Translations under genes and position numbers: made by a program
NCBI RefSeq assembly: GCF_009857435.1
Contig: NZ_WWCK01000002.1
Span: 372,001-436,000, forward strand
Origin: Duganella rivi
Lineage (GTDB): Bacteria; Pseudomonadota; Gammaproteobacteria; Burkholderiales; Burkholderiaceae_D
DNA: 64,000 nt
Direction of reading: 5' to 3'
Notes under the pieces: model-generated
What the model saw: the letters and a program-made list of their open reading frames with translations, nothing else
Databases searched by the model: none
What the model was told of the DNA's origin: nothing
Part shown: positions 55,582 through 64,000 of the stretch, one piece after another
How the letters are laid out: every line of letters starts with the position of its first letter
How positions within the stretch are numbered: position 1 is the stretch's first letter

Positions 55582-56235
55582 TTACAGCGCGCCATCCTCC
55601 ACCGGCGCCGGGGTCAGCGGCGTCATCATGTGGCCCAGCTTGGCGGCCTTGGTATCCAGGTAATACTGGTTGAAAGCGTTGCGGTTGACCAGCAGCGGCA
55701 CCCGTTCAGCCACTTCCACACCCAGTTTGGTCATGGCATCGATCTTACGCGGATTATTGGTCATCAGGCGTAAGCTTTTCACGTTGAATTGCTCCAGCAT
55801 CGGTTTCACCAGGCCGTAGGTGCGCTGATCCGGCTTGAAGCCCAGCTGCTCGTTGGCTTGCACGGTGTCGGCACCGGCTTCCTGCAGGCGGTAGGCGCGG
55901 ATCTTGTTGATCAAGCCGATGCCGCGACCTTCCTGGCGCAGGTACAGCAGCACGCCGCGGCCCTCGTCGGCAATCTTCTTCAGCGCGCCTTCCAGCTGGG
56001 CGCCGCAGTCGCAGCGTTGCGAGAACAGCACGTCGCCGGTCAGGCATTCCGAATGGACGCGCGCCAGCACCGGCTCGCCGTTGCCGATATCGCCCAGCAC
56101 CATGGCCAGGTGTTCCTTGCCGGTCGCCTTCTCAACGAAAGCGTGCAAGGTGAACTGGGCCCACGGGGTCGGCAGGGCGCAGGAAGTGACGTAATTCAGT
56201 TCGTCTGGGGATGGGATATCTGCGCTCTGCGACAT
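55582..56235 (-). CDS. ribA: GTP cyclohydrolase II
   Basis: A 217-residue cytosolic enzyme that converts GTP to the first riboflavin precursor. Zinc cysteines are in [19 protein letters not shown], the active-site segment is [13 protein letters not shown], and LMTNNPRKI completes the family set. The start at 56235 is preferred (AAGAG upstream and a usual length); 56259 is an alternative. It starts 15 bases upstream of the protease gene... on the same strand its stop lies 15 bases before that gene begins. Confidence 0.95.
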   Translation of the reverse strand: MSQSADIPSPDELNYVTSCALPTPWAQFTLHAFVEKATGKEHLAMVLGDIGNGEPVLARVHSECLTGDVLFSQRCDCGAQLEGALKKIADEGRGVLLYLRQEGRGIGLINKIRAYRLQEAGADTVQANEQLGFKPDQRTYGLVKPMLEQFNVKSLRLMTNNPRKIDAMTKLGVEVAERVPLLVNRNAFNQYYLDTKAAKLGHMMTPLTPAPVEDGAL

Positions 56236-56266
56236 GGTTTTGCTCTTTATTCTGTTCATATCAAGT

Positions 56267-56307
56267 AAAAAAGGCGCGCCGGGCTGTTCCAACAGACCCG
56301 GCGCGCC
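56267..56307 (-). terminator. Strong intrinsic terminator of the pirin gene
   Basis: GGCGCGCCGGG (56273-56283) and CCCGGCGCGCC (56297-56307) form a perfect 11-bp stem, extended by CTGTT/AACAG. On the minus strand it is followed by six T residues. It ends the pirin transcript upstream of ribA. Confidence 0.92.
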
Positions 56308-56334
56308 CCTCATGATACCAAAAACGGAAGAAAC

Positions 56335-57036
56335 TTATTTCGGCAGGTCAAATACCAATACTTCTGCCGCTTTGGCCTGTTCCAGCGTGACGGCCGCTTC
56401 GTCGGTGATTTTGAGCGCATCGCCGCCGTTCAGGGCCACGCCGTTGACCGTTATCTCGCCGCGAATCACGTGGACGTAGGACTGGCGGCCGGCTTTCAGC
56501 TCATGTTTCAGGTTGTCGCCCGAGGTCATGATGGTGGCGTAAATCTCGGCATCCTGGTGGATCAGCACCGAGCCGTTGCGGCCATCATTCGAAGCGATCA
56601 GCGCCAATTGGCCCAGTTTGCTCTCCGGCGTGAAGTGTTTCTCTTCATAGCTAGGTGGAATGCCGATCTGGTTCGGCTGGATCCAGATCTGCAGAAAATG
56701 CACCAATTCGCTACGATCGCCGTTGTACTCGCTGTGACGCACACCGGTGCCGGCGCTCATGCGCTGGACGTCGCCGTAGTGCAGCACCGAGCCGGTACCC
56801 ATGCTGTCTTTGTGCTCCAGCGCGCCGCTCAGCACGTAGGAGATGATTTCCATGTCGCGGTGACCGTGGGTGCCGAAACCTTGGCCGCCTTGCACTTTGT
56901 CTTCGTTGATGACCAGCAGCGGGCCGAAGCCGACGTGTTCCGGGTCATGGTAGTGGCCGAAGGAGAAGCTGTGTTTCGAGTCCAGCCAGCCGTGGTTAGC
57001 TTTGCCGCGGGATTCAGATTTACGTACTTGCAACAT
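56335..57036 (-). CDS. Pirin family protein (YhhW-like)
   Basis: A 233-residue bicupin of the pirin family, similar in length to YhhW, a quercetin 2,3-dioxygenase. Metal-binding residues are in GTHGHRDMEIISY and AGTGVRHSEYN, that is three histidines and a glutamate. It is cytosolic and lies divergent from a LysR gene that probably controls it. The physiological substrate is unknown. Confidence 0.92.
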   Translation of the reverse strand: MLQVRKSESRGKANHGWLDSKHSFSFGHYHDPEHVGFGPLLVINEDKVQGGQGFGTHGHRDMEIISYVLSGALEHKDSMGTGSVLHYGDVQRMSAGTGVRHSEYNGDRSELVHFLQIWIQPNQIGIPPSYEEKHFTPESKLGQLALIASNDGRNGSVLIHQDAEIYATIMTSGDNLKHELKAGRQSYVHVIRGEITVNGVALNGGDALKITDEAAVTLEQAKAAEVLVFDLPK

Positions 57037-57130
57037 GGTGAGCTCCTTTAATGTGCGATAATTTTGAAAGCGATGAACACATTGTAGACCTCCGCTTCTG
57101 TTTAAAAAAACGGAAAATTTACCCCTCTAC

Positions 57131-57138
57131 TATCGATA
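57131..57138. promoter_or_regulatory. Short palindrome before LysR gene
   Basis: TATCGATA, closely followed by the TTCGAA palindrome at 57141-57146 that includes the start codon's first base. It is in the 109-base pirin/LysR divergent region and may be part of an operator. Short sites such as these arise by chance, so support is weak. Confidence 0.2.
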
Positions 57139-57145
57139 ATTTCGA

Positions 57146-58084
57146 ATGCTAAGACTAAGCCTGGAAGCCCTGCAAATCGTGGACGCCATCGACCGGCGCG
57201 GTTCTTTCTCTGCCGCAGGCAAGGAATTGCACCGCGTGCCATCGACCATTTCCTACACCGTCAGCAAGCTGGAAGACGACCTCGGCGTGCAAGTTTTCGA
57301 ACGCAACGGCCCGCGCGTGGAGCTGACGGCAGCCGGCGCCGAGTTGCTGAAAGAGGGGCGCTACCTGCTGAAGGCGGCGCTAGACCTTGAGCACCGGGTG
57401 CGCCGCGTGGCTTCCGGCTGGGAGACCGAGCTGGCGGTGGCGATGGATTCCATGTTCTCTCCCTGCGTGTTCCATGACGATGTACCTGCGTTCTACGAGG
57501 TCGCCAAGCAAACCCGCCTGCGCATCGTGCAGGAAGCCTTGTCCGGCACCTGGGAAGCCTTGCTCGACCGCCGTGCCGACTTGCTGGTGGGCGCGGCCGG
57601 CGACGGCCCGGCAGGCGGCGGCTACGTGTCCGAGCCTATCGGCAAGATCAACTTCGTGTTTGCGGTCGCGCCGTCGCACCCGCTGGCTGCTGTTCAGGAC
57701 AAACTTGGGCGTACGCATTTGCAACATCACCGCGCCATCAGCGTGGCGGATTCGGCACGTCAAATGGCGCCGCGTACGGTCGGTTTGTTGCTCGGCCAAG
57801 ACACGCTGACTGTGCCCGATATGAAGACCAAGTACCAGTACCAATTGGCCGGGATGGGCTTCGGCTTTCTGCCAGAGCCATGTGCGCGCGCCGCCATTGC
57901 AGCCGGTCTGCTGGTGGAGAAGGAGGTGGAGGAGCCCAAGCCAGCCGAGACGTTCTACCTCGCATGGCGCAGCGGCGAAAATGGCGCGGCGTTGAATTGG
58001 TGGCTGAACCGCATGCGCCAGCCGGGTCTGTTCGAGCGCCTGGTCTCCAATCTGCCGCATCATAATGTTGACCGAGGCCAATAG
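57146..58084 (+). CDS. LysR-family regulator, divergent from pirin
   Basis: A 312-residue LysR-type regulator. The helix-turn-helix region is FSAAGKELHRVPSTISYTV, followed by the effector domain. The pirin gene lies divergently upstream; LysR-pirin pairs of this arrangement are common in Burkholderiales. No ribosome site is clear in front of the ATG. Confidence 0.92.
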   Translation: MLRLSLEALQIVDAIDRRGSFSAAGKELHRVPSTISYTVSKLEDDLGVQVFERNGPRVELTAAGAELLKEGRYLLKAALDLEHRVRRVASGWETELAVAMDSMFSPCVFHDDVPAFYEVAKQTRLRIVQEALSGTWEALLDRRADLLVGAAGDGPAGGGYVSEPIGKINFVFAVAPSHPLAAVQDKLGRTHLQHHRAISVADSARQMAPRTVGLLLGQDTLTVPDMKTKYQYQLAGMGFGFLPEPCARAAIAAGLLVEKEVEEPKPAETFYLAWRSGENGAALNWWLNRMRQPGLFERLVSNLPHHNVDRGQ

Positions 58085-58134
58085 TTTCGGAGTACCATAG
58101 AGGGATACTCGTTGTCTCCTGCCGGAACCTCTCC

Positions 58135-59121
58135 ATGACTGTACTGACTGCCACGCCGCCCGTGTTACTGCATCCTCTGGCCGACCGCAACGGCAGCCCA
58201 GCGGCATTGCTGTTGGACGCTGCGCGCCTGCCTGCGGGCGTGGCGGAACTGCCGATTCAACTACTTGAAGAGCTGGCCGCCGGCAGCATGGCGTGCTATT
58301 ACCGCGCCGCTACGTCGCAGGAACTCAATCAAGCATTGGCGCAGGCTGGCTGGAAAGTCCTGATGGCCGACAAGGTGCAGCGCGCCGACGATGTGCTGCC
58401 CAAGGAGTTGCCGCAGGCCGTGCAGTGGATCGAAGGCGAATGGTTCGTCGCGCCGCCTGCCAAGGCGGTCGGCACGCAAGCGGCGTCGCGCGCGCTGGCG
58501 CTGCAACTGGTGCAACTGGTGTCCGCCGACGCCGATACCCACGAAATCGAAGCGCTGCTGCGCCAGGACCCGACGCTGTCGTATCACTTGCTACGGCTGG
58601 TGAATTCGCTGGGCATGGGCACTGGCCGCCGCGTTACCAGTTTTTCGCAGGCGATCTTGATACTCGGCCGCTCGCAATTGCGGCGCTGGCTGAACCTGAT
58701 GCTGTTCTCGTCGCGCGAGGGTGATCCGCGTTCGGCCATGCTGCTGTCGCGCGTGGCGGTGCGGGCGCGTTCGATGGAGTTGCTGTCCAAGGCACTGGGC
58801 GAGGATAAGCATCACCAGGAGCAAGCCTTCATGGTCGGCATGTTCTCGCTGCTGGGCGTGCTGTTCGGCATGCCGCTGGAAGAGGTGCTGAAGCCGCTGA
58901 CCATCAGCGAATCTGTGCAGCAAGCCTTGCTGTCGCACGAGGGTGAAATGGGCACGCTGCTGTGCGTGGTCGAATCGGCCGAGCGCGAAGAATACGACGC
59001 ACTGACCGGCTGCCTCGATACCTTGCAAGTTGATTTGCCAACCTTTAACCGCATCGTCGTCGACGCCCACTTGTGGATGCAAAGCGTGGCGGCGGGTAAA
59101 GCAGGAAGCCCCCATGCGTGA
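58135..59121 (+). CDS. HDOD-domain signalling protein
   Basis: A 328-residue cytosolic protein. The C-terminal two-thirds is an HDOD domain (about 115-310), an HD-like fold lacking metal ligands and catalysis, with EIEALLRQDPTLSYHLLRLV typical. The N-terminal 100 residues look like a shrunken EAL relative (PIQLLEELAAG, KVLMADKVQ), as in YuxH/CdgJ-type proteins. It overlaps the next gene by 8 bases, so it is likely produced together with the c-di-GMP enzyme and works in the same pathway. Confidence 0.85.
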   Translation: MTVLTATPPVLLHPLADRNGSPAALLLDAARLPAGVAELPIQLLEELAAGSMACYYRAATSQELNQALAQAGWKVLMADKVQRADDVLPKELPQAVQWIEGEWFVAPPAKAVGTQAASRALALQLVQLVSADADTHEIEALLRQDPTLSYHLLRLVNSLGMGTGRRVTSFSQAILILGRSQLRRWLNLMLFSSREGDPRSAMLLSRVAVRARSMELLSKALGEDKHHQEQAFMVGMFSLLGVLFGMPLEEVLKPLTISESVQQALLSHEGEMGTLLCVVESAEREEYDALTGCLDTLQVDLPTFNRIVVDAHLWMQSVAAGKAGSPHA

Positions 59122-61270
59122 TGCCATCGAGCGTTGTCTTGCCCTGAGCCGCCAAGCCCGGAGTGAACAAGGCGACGCGCTGGCACAGACATTAACCGCT
59201 CTTGAAGCGGCACTCAAGGAAGCACAATCTGCCATGCGCCCGGCTGACATGCCGGCGATGGATGCATCACTGGAACTCGATTTAACCGGCTACGTCACCG
59301 CGTGGAGCCCCGGCGCGGAGCTGATGTTCGGCTACACGGCCGGCGAGGTGATAGGACAGCACGTGCTGTTCCTGTACGCCGAAGACGATGACGACGGCAA
59401 TATCGCCGAGCTGTTCTTCGAGCACAATCCCGGCGAGGCTGCCGCCCGCACCGAGGTGCGCCGCCGCAAGAAGAGCGGCGAGATTATCTGGGTTCATCTC
59501 GATATCGAATTGCGCTACGAGGACAGCGAACCAGCCGGCATGCTGGTGCGGCTGTCGCAGGCCAACCAGACCTTGTCGGATATGGACAAGGTCAATCTGC
59601 ATGCGCGCATCATTGAAGACAGCGAGCAGGGCGTGCTGATTACCGATGCGCATGAACGCATCGTCTCCATCAATTCTTCCTTCACGCGGATTACCGGCTA
59701 TACGCCGGCTGAATCGATCGGCAAGACGCCCGACCTGCTGCGCTCCGGCGTGCACGACGCCGACTTCCGCGCCAAGGTGCGCGCGGCCATGCAGGGCGGC
59801 GGGCCGTGGCGCGGCGAGATTATCGGCAAGCGCAAGAACGGCGAGATGTTCCCGCAGTCGGTGACAATCAGCGCGGTGCGCGATCAGAACGGCAAGATCA
59901 GCCATACCTTCTCGCTGTTCTCAGATATCAGCGTGCACAAGGATGCCGAGGCGCGCATGCAGCGCATGGCCAACTACGATCCGCTGACCGGCTTGCCAAA
60001 TCTGTGCCTGTTGTCGCAGCTGGTGGAGCAGGCGCTGACCGAGAGCAAGCGCTCCGGCGAGCAGGGCGCGCTGCTGGTGATCGAGATTACCCGGCTGGGC
60101 GCGATCAGCGACACGCTGGGCCATGAAATCGGCAACGAGCTGCTGTGCGAGATTGGCCGTATCTTCCGTGGCTCGCTGCGCGAAGGCGACGTGCTGGCGC
60201 GGCTGGATGGCCATCGTTTTGCGATCGCGCTGCTGCACGTGGAAAAGCGCGAGCACGCCGGCATCGTGGCAAAAAAATTGTTGGGAGCGCTGGCCTCGCC
60301 GATTACGATTGCTTCGCACAGCTTGCAGGTTGGCGCGCACATCGGCATCACTTCGTACAGCGAGGACGGCCTTGATGTGCCGACCCTGATCCGCTGCGCC
60401 GACGTGGCCGTAGCGAAGGCGGCGCAAAGTATCGAGTCCAACTTCCTGTTCTACAGCGAGGAAATGAACCAGCGCGCGAAAGAGCATTTGCGCATCGAGA
60501 GCGAACTGCGGCAAGCGCTGGTCAACAATGAACTGCAACTGTACTACCAGCCGAAGGTAAGCTTGCGCAGCGGCCGCATCGTCGGCGCCGAGGCGCTGCT
60601 GCGCTGGCGGCATCCGGTGCGCGGGCTGGTGTCGCCGGGCGTGTTTATTCCGGTAGCGGAAGAGACCGGCCTGATCCTTGAACTCGGCACATGGGTGCTG
60701 GAAGAGGCCTGCCGCCAGGTGCGCGAATGGCGCGACGCTAACCTGATCATGCCGCCGATTGCAGTCAACCTGTCGGCGCGCCAGTTCGACAACGAGCTGC
60801 CCAAGCGCGTGGCGGCGGTGCTGGAAAAACACCGCGTACAGCCGGATCAGATCAATCTCGAAATCACGGAAAGCCTGCTGGTGCGCGGCACCGACAAAGT
60901 CATCGCCATCATGAACCAGCTGGTAGCGATGGGCATGGCGCTGGCGCTGGATGACTTCGGCACCGGCTATTCGAGCCTGGCTTACCTGAAGAAATTCCCG
61001 ATCAGCACCTTGAAGATCGACCGTTCTTTCGTCATCGGTCTGCCGTACGAAGAAAACGATTGCGCCATCGCGCGCGCCATCGTCACCATGGCGCAGCAGC
61101 TGCGGCAGGAAATCGTGGCGGAAGGCGTGGAGACGGCCGAGCAAATGGCCTTCCTGCGCGAGCTTGGTTGCGACCAGTTGCAAGGCTATCTGTTCAGCCA
61201 GCCGGTGCCGGCGGCCGAATTTGCCGCCATGCTGCGCGAGGGCAAACGACTGGCGTTCGCCAATCGGTAA
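59114..61270 (+). CDS. PAS-PAS-GGDEF-EAL c-di-GMP phosphodiesterase
   Basis: A 718-residue cytosolic signalling protein. An N-terminal helical stretch is followed by two PAS domains (about 45-165 and 168-285), a GGDEF domain (about 290-445) and an EAL domain (about 460-715). The GGDEF signature is replaced by DGHRF (365-369), so cyclase activity should be lost. The EAL domain looks active: E493 in AEALLRWRHP, NLEITES, DDFGTGYSSL and LKIDRSFV. The start at 59114 follows AGGAAG and overlaps the HDOD stop. Net effect is likely c-di-GMP breakdown controlled by the PAS sensors. Confidence 0.9.
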   Translation: MRDAIERCLALSRQARSEQGDALAQTLTALEAALKEAQSAMRPADMPAMDASLELDLTGYVTAWSPGAELMFGYTAGEVIGQHVLFLYAEDDDDGNIAELFFEHNPGEAAARTEVRRRKKSGEIIWVHLDIELRYEDSEPAGMLVRLSQANQTLSDMDKVNLHARIIEDSEQGVLITDAHERIVSINSSFTRITGYTPAESIGKTPDLLRSGVHDADFRAKVRAAMQGGGPWRGEIIGKRKNGEMFPQSVTISAVRDQNGKISHTFSLFSDISVHKDAEARMQRMANYDPLTGLPNLCLLSQLVEQALTESKRSGEQGALLVIEITRLGAISDTLGHEIGNELLCEIGRIFRGSLREGDVLARLDGHRFAIALLHVEKREHAGIVAKKLLGALASPITIASHSLQVGAHIGITSYSEDGLDVPTLIRCADVAVAKAAQSIESNFLFYSEEMNQRAKEHLRIESELRQALVNNELQLYYQPKVSLRSGRIVGAEALLRWRHPVRGLVSPGVFIPVAEETGLILELGTWVLEEACRQVREWRDANLIMPPIAVNLSARQFDNELPKRVAAVLEKHRVQPDQINLEITESLLVRGTDKVIAIMNQLVAMGMALALDDFGTGYSSLAYLKKFPISTLKIDRSFVIGLPYEENDCAIARAIVTMAQQLRQEIVAEGVETAEQMAFLRELGCDQLQGYLFSQPVPAAEFAAMLREGKRLAFANR

Positions 61271-61365
61271 GAAGGCGCTTTACCCGAAGGGGTGAGGACG
61301 CTGGTATCACGCGATGCTACTGTCTTTGAAGCCGATTCCGGCAACACCAGACTTTGGAGGAGCAT

Positions 61366-62574
61366 ATGTACCGTACCTTGGTTTTTTTCCTGACTGCCCT
61401 GGCGACGGCGGCCCACGCCGCGCCGGCAATCCAATCGGCCACCAAGCTGGCCTTTGCCGACGCCAACACCCTGTTCGTGGCCGACTGGAAGGGCGCGCGC
61501 ATCTACGCCTTGCCGGTGACGGCGCCGGCCAAGACGGCGGGCAAACCCTATAACCTGAAAGACGTGCAAGGCCCGGTCGCCAAGGCGCTGGGCGTGCAGC
61601 CGTCGGCGCTGCGGTTTGAAGATTTGGCGGTGCAGCCGGGCAGCGAGGTGGCCTATGTGTCCGTGACGGTGCAGGGCGCCAAAGGCAAGGCGTCGCCAGC
61701 CATTGTCAGCATCGATGCGGCGGGCAAGGTGCAGCGGGTGGATCTGGGCAAGGCCGCCAGTTCGGCTGCCATCACGGATGCACCGGCAGCGGACCGGAAT
61801 TTCTGGCGCGACGTGCCGCAGCAGACCCTGACCGTGACCGACATGCGCTTCTACCAAAACAAGCTGTACGTGGCTGGCCTGTCCAACCGCAATTTTGCGT
61901 CGACCTTGCGGGTGTACGACTATCCGTTCAGCGGCAAGGCGCAAGCCACCACGATAGAGATGTACCACCCGGTGCATAATCAGGTCGAGACGCGCGCGCC
62001 GATCCGCAGCATGACGGTGATGACCATCGGCGGCGAGCCGTCGCTGGTGGCCGCGTACACGTGTACGCCGCTGGTCGTTATTCCGCTCAAGGACTTGAAG
62101 GATGGCGCGCACATCGCCGCCAAGACGGTGGGCGAGATGGGCTGGGGCAGTGCGCCCAATGGGCTGGTGAGTTTCAAGCAGGGCGATTCGGAATATGCGC
62201 TGCTGGTCAATTCCAGCCGGTCGGCCGACTTGCTGACCGCAGCCGAGCTGAACGCAGGCGCCGCCGCGCCTGGCTTGAATACGCCGATCGAAGTGCCGGC
62301 CAAGCCGTATTCGGGCGTGAAGGCGCTGATGACGCCGATGTCGGCCGTGATGCGCCTGGATAACCTGAACGAGCAACAACTGCTGGCGCTGCGGCGCGAG
62401 GATGCCAGCGGCCAGATGCAGCTGGTGTCGGTGCTCAAAGGCGCTTACCTGCGCTTGAGCGATTTTGTGAACGAATATGACTTCTCCGATTATCGCTACC
62501 CGGAGGGGGATCGCTATCGTGACTTCCACAAATTTGCCCGTGGCCTGGAAGGCTATCCTGAACTGGCGCGCTAA
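61366..62574 (+). CDS. Secreted protein, probable beta-propeller
   Basis: A 402-residue exported protein (signal peptide about 1-18, ending AAHAAP). Repeated strands of the kind LAFADANTLFVADWKGARIYAL and VAYVSVTVQG, plus LYVAGLSN and LVNSSRSADLL, suggest a beta-propeller, but I do not recognise the family. A strong GGAGGAG ribosome site precedes the ATG. The next gene begins within its 3' end and is likely coupled. Confidence 0.72.
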   Translation: MYRTLVFFLTALATAAHAAPAIQSATKLAFADANTLFVADWKGARIYALPVTAPAKTAGKPYNLKDVQGPVAKALGVQPSALRFEDLAVQPGSEVAYVSVTVQGAKGKASPAIVSIDAAGKVQRVDLGKAASSAAITDAPAADRNFWRDVPQQTLTVTDMRFYQNKLYVAGLSNRNFASTLRVYDYPFSGKAQATTIEMYHPVHNQVETRAPIRSMTVMTIGGEPSLVAAYTCTPLVVIPLKDLKDGAHIAAKTVGEMGWGSAPNGLVSFKQGDSEYALLVNSSRSADLLTAAELNAGAAAPGLNTPIEVPAKPYSGVKALMTPMSAVMRLDNLNEQQLLALRREDASGQMQLVSVLKGAYLRLSDFVNEYDFSDYRYPEGDRYRDFHKFARGLEGYPELAR

Positions 62575-63313
62575 CGCCGGCGTTGCGGCGGCGCTGCTGG
62601 TGTTGCCATTGGCGGCGGCATCGGCTACGCTGGTGACGCCGTCCGGGCCGGCGGTGCCGGAGAACCTGCTGCGCATCGTCGTGCATTTGGACGCGCCGTT
62701 GAGTGCACCGCTGGACATGCAGCACGTGCAACTGCTCGACGGCGCAGGCGTGCCGATCAAGGACGCCTTCCTTGATCTGCCGCTGGCCGGGCGCGACGGC
62801 AAATCGCTGACCTTGCTGCTGCATCCGGGGCGCATCAAGACTGGCGTGGGGCCGAACGTCGCGCTGGGGCCGGCCTTGCATGCAGGGCAAAGCGTGATGC
62901 TGCGCATTGACGATCCGCAGCTGGGGCGGGGGGTGGAAAAGCGCTGGCAAGTGCTACCGCCGTTGCGGCAGCCGATTACGCCGCAGCAGTGGACCTTGGC
63001 GGCGCTGAAACGTGGCAGCAGGGAACCGATGCGGGTTATGCTGCCGGCCGCGCTGGACGGCGATGCCGCGCCTTTACTGGCGCTGCAGGGGCCGGACGGA
63101 CGGCGCGTCGAGGGCGTTGCGCGGCTGGCGCCGGGTGAGTCCGAGTGGCGTTTCGCGCCAGCGCGGGCGTGGCGGGCAGGGAAGTACGTGCTGCGCGTGC
63201 ATTCGCAACTGGAAGACCCGCAGGGTAACCGCTTGTGCGCGGCGTTTGAGCAGGCGCAGCAAAGTGCTCAACAGTGCGACGACGAAGGTCGGCGCGAGTT
63301 TATCATCGACTAA
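62519..63313 (+). CDS. Secreted protein of unknown function, coupled to the propeller gene
   Basis: A 264-residue exported protein. The start is taken as GTG at 62519, with GGAGGGGG 8 bases upstream; this gives a signal peptide ending LPLAAASA. A start at 62477 would add 14 residues. The body looks like a beta-sandwich with Ig-like strands (LRIVVHLDAPL, GKSLTLLLHPGR, GKYVLRVHSQLEDP), as in proteins that handle partially folded or periplasmic partners. It overlaps the propeller gene by 56 bases. The function is unknown. Confidence 0.65.
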   Translation: MTSTNLPVAWKAILNWRANAGVAAALLVLPLAAASATLVTPSGPAVPENLLRIVVHLDAPLSAPLDMQHVQLLDGAGVPIKDAFLDLPLAGRDGKSLTLLLHPGRIKTGVGPNVALGPALHAGQSVMLRIDDPQLGRGVEKRWQVLPPLRQPITPQQWTLAALKRGSREPMRVMLPAALDGDAAPLLALQGPDGRRVEGVARLAPGESEWRFAPARAWRAGKYVLRVHSQLEDPQGNRLCAAFEQAQQSAQQCDDEGRREFIID

Positions 63314-63334
63314 CAACCTTTTTTGGAGACTGTC

Positions 63335-63907
63335 ATGCTTAAACGTACTTTTGCAGTGTTGGCACTGGCTTGTGCCGGTTTGGCATTGAACGGCTGCACC
63401 ACGACCACCGGCGCGGCCAAGCCGAGCAGCGCCGCCGTCAAGACCGAGATCGAGCAGGGCGCTTACACCACGCTGGAACGCTTGTACAAGGAAGTCAAAG
63501 GCTCGCGCGAACTGGTGCAAAAGGCGAACGGCGTGCTGGTGTTCCCGAACGTGGTGGCGGCTGGCTTCGTGGTGGGCGGTGAATATGGCAAAGGTGTGCT
63601 ACGTACCGGCGGCGTGGTAGCCGATTATTACAGCGTGGCGTCGCTGTCGGTGGGCTTCCAGGCTGGCGCGCAATCCAAGGCAGTGGTACTGTTATTCATG
63701 AGCCGCGAGGCGCTGGACAAATTCCGCAATGGCAAAGGCTGGACGGCCGGCGTGGATGGTTCGGTGGCGCTGATCAAAGTAGGCGCCAATGGCGAGATCG
63801 ATACGCGTACCGCCAACAATCCGGTGCAAGCGTTCGTGCTGACCAACGCCGGCTTGATGGCTAACCTCAATCTCGAAGGCACCAAGTTCTCCAAACTAGA
63901 TTTATAA
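63335..63907 (+). CDS. YSC84-type lipoprotein
   Basis: A 190-residue lipoprotein. The lipobox is LALNGC with the lipidated cysteine near residue 20. The YSC84/SYLF-like lipid-binding core follows, with LVQKANGVLVFPNVVAAGF and GVLRTGGVVADYY. These proteins are abundant and often stress-induced in Burkholderiales. The start at 63335 gives a clean lipoprotein signal; an in-frame codon at 63323 would add four residues. Confidence 0.9.
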   Translation: MLKRTFAVLALACAGLALNGCTTTTGAAKPSSAAVKTEIEQGAYTTLERLYKEVKGSRELVQKANGVLVFPNVVAAGFVVGGEYGKGVLRTGGVVADYYSVASLSVGFQAGAQSKAVVLLFMSREALDKFRNGKGWTAGVDGSVALIKVGANGEIDTRTANNPVQAFVLTNAGLMANLNLEGTKFSKLDL

Positions 63908-63914
63908 GGCAATA

Positions 63915-64000
63915 ATGACTCGTAACATTCTGGATCAAGCCCGTATTCATCCTGCCGCACTCGCGCAGATCAGCAACTACCACCGCGACTTGATCGCGGA
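63915..64000 (+). CDS. Start of a further gene, possibly glutaredoxin-like, 3' end outside window
   Basis: An ATG at 63915, 7 bases after the lipoprotein stop, opens a frame that runs off the right edge. The visible 28 residues start MTRNILDQARIHPAALAQI and continue SNYHRDLIA. This N-terminus resembles that of betaproteobacterial glutaredoxin-related proteins, but the catalytic part is not in the window, so the name is only a guess. Confidence 0.45.
   Translation, partial: MTRNILDQARIHPAALAQISNYHRDLIA

Noticed and set aside
1..64000. CRISPR arrays, insertion sequences, prophage
   Set aside because: No regularly spaced repeats, transposase motifs or phage structural genes were seen in either strand.

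Overview
The window reads as a chromosomal segment of a high-GC betaproteobacterium, most likely Oxalobacteraceae (Massilia/Duganella/Pseudoduganella-like). The basis is the gene order tpiA-secG-tRNA-Leu-nuoA..N-DUF2818-NUDIX, a large polysaccharide-degradation complement served by TonB receptors and ABC transporters, a PEP-CTERM protein, and many LysR regulators. The genus is an inference from content and order; no search was run.

Region 1 (1-7291, + strand) is a compact beta-mannan locus. It holds a GH5 endo-mannanase (cut by the window edge), a GH27 alpha-galactosidase, a very large LamG-GH2-SGNH fusion enzyme and a CE2-like SGNH esterase. Together these could strip galactose and acetyl groups from acetylated galacto(gluco)mannan and cleave its backbone. 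Region 2 (7278-9324) is lrgA/lrgB with a divergent LysR regulator.

Region 3 (9333-25285) is a carbohydrate uptake and sensing block. A TonB receptor on the minus strand is divergent from a CUT1 ABC transporter (binding protein, two permeases, ATPase) and a second TonB receptor. A terminator follows, then a second unit: a binding protein without permeases, an OmpR-type response regulator, a histidine kinase and a GH20 beta-hexosaminidase. The GH20 suggests a GlcNAc-containing substrate such as chitooligosaccharides. Region 4 (25400-29122) holds a GIN-domain protein, a Sel1-repeat protein, a quinone oxidoreductase, tpiA and secG. A tRNA-Leu(GAG) with its own promoter and a terminator follows.

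Region 5 (29540-44461) is a complete 14-gene nuoA-N operon for respiratory complex I plus a DUF2818 membrane protein. Region 6 (44495-46936) has a NUDIX hydrolase, a secreted HEQRH protein and ispD-ispF. Region 7 (46962-48227, - strand) is a small island of lower GC: a BrnT-type toxin gene overlapping a DUF433 gene, followed by an unrecognised gene.

Region 8 (48345-63907) is mixed: a NmrA-like reductase and divergent LysR gene with a clear operator-like dyad, an MFS exporter divergent from a TetR-family regulator, a PEP-CTERM protein, an FHA membrane protein and a secreted serine protease, ribA, a pirin and LysR pair, a coupled HDOD and PAS-PAS-GGDEF-EAL pair, two coupled secreted proteins of unknown function, a YSC84-type lipoprotein, and the start of one more gene. 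I saw no insertion sequence, prophage or CRISPR array.
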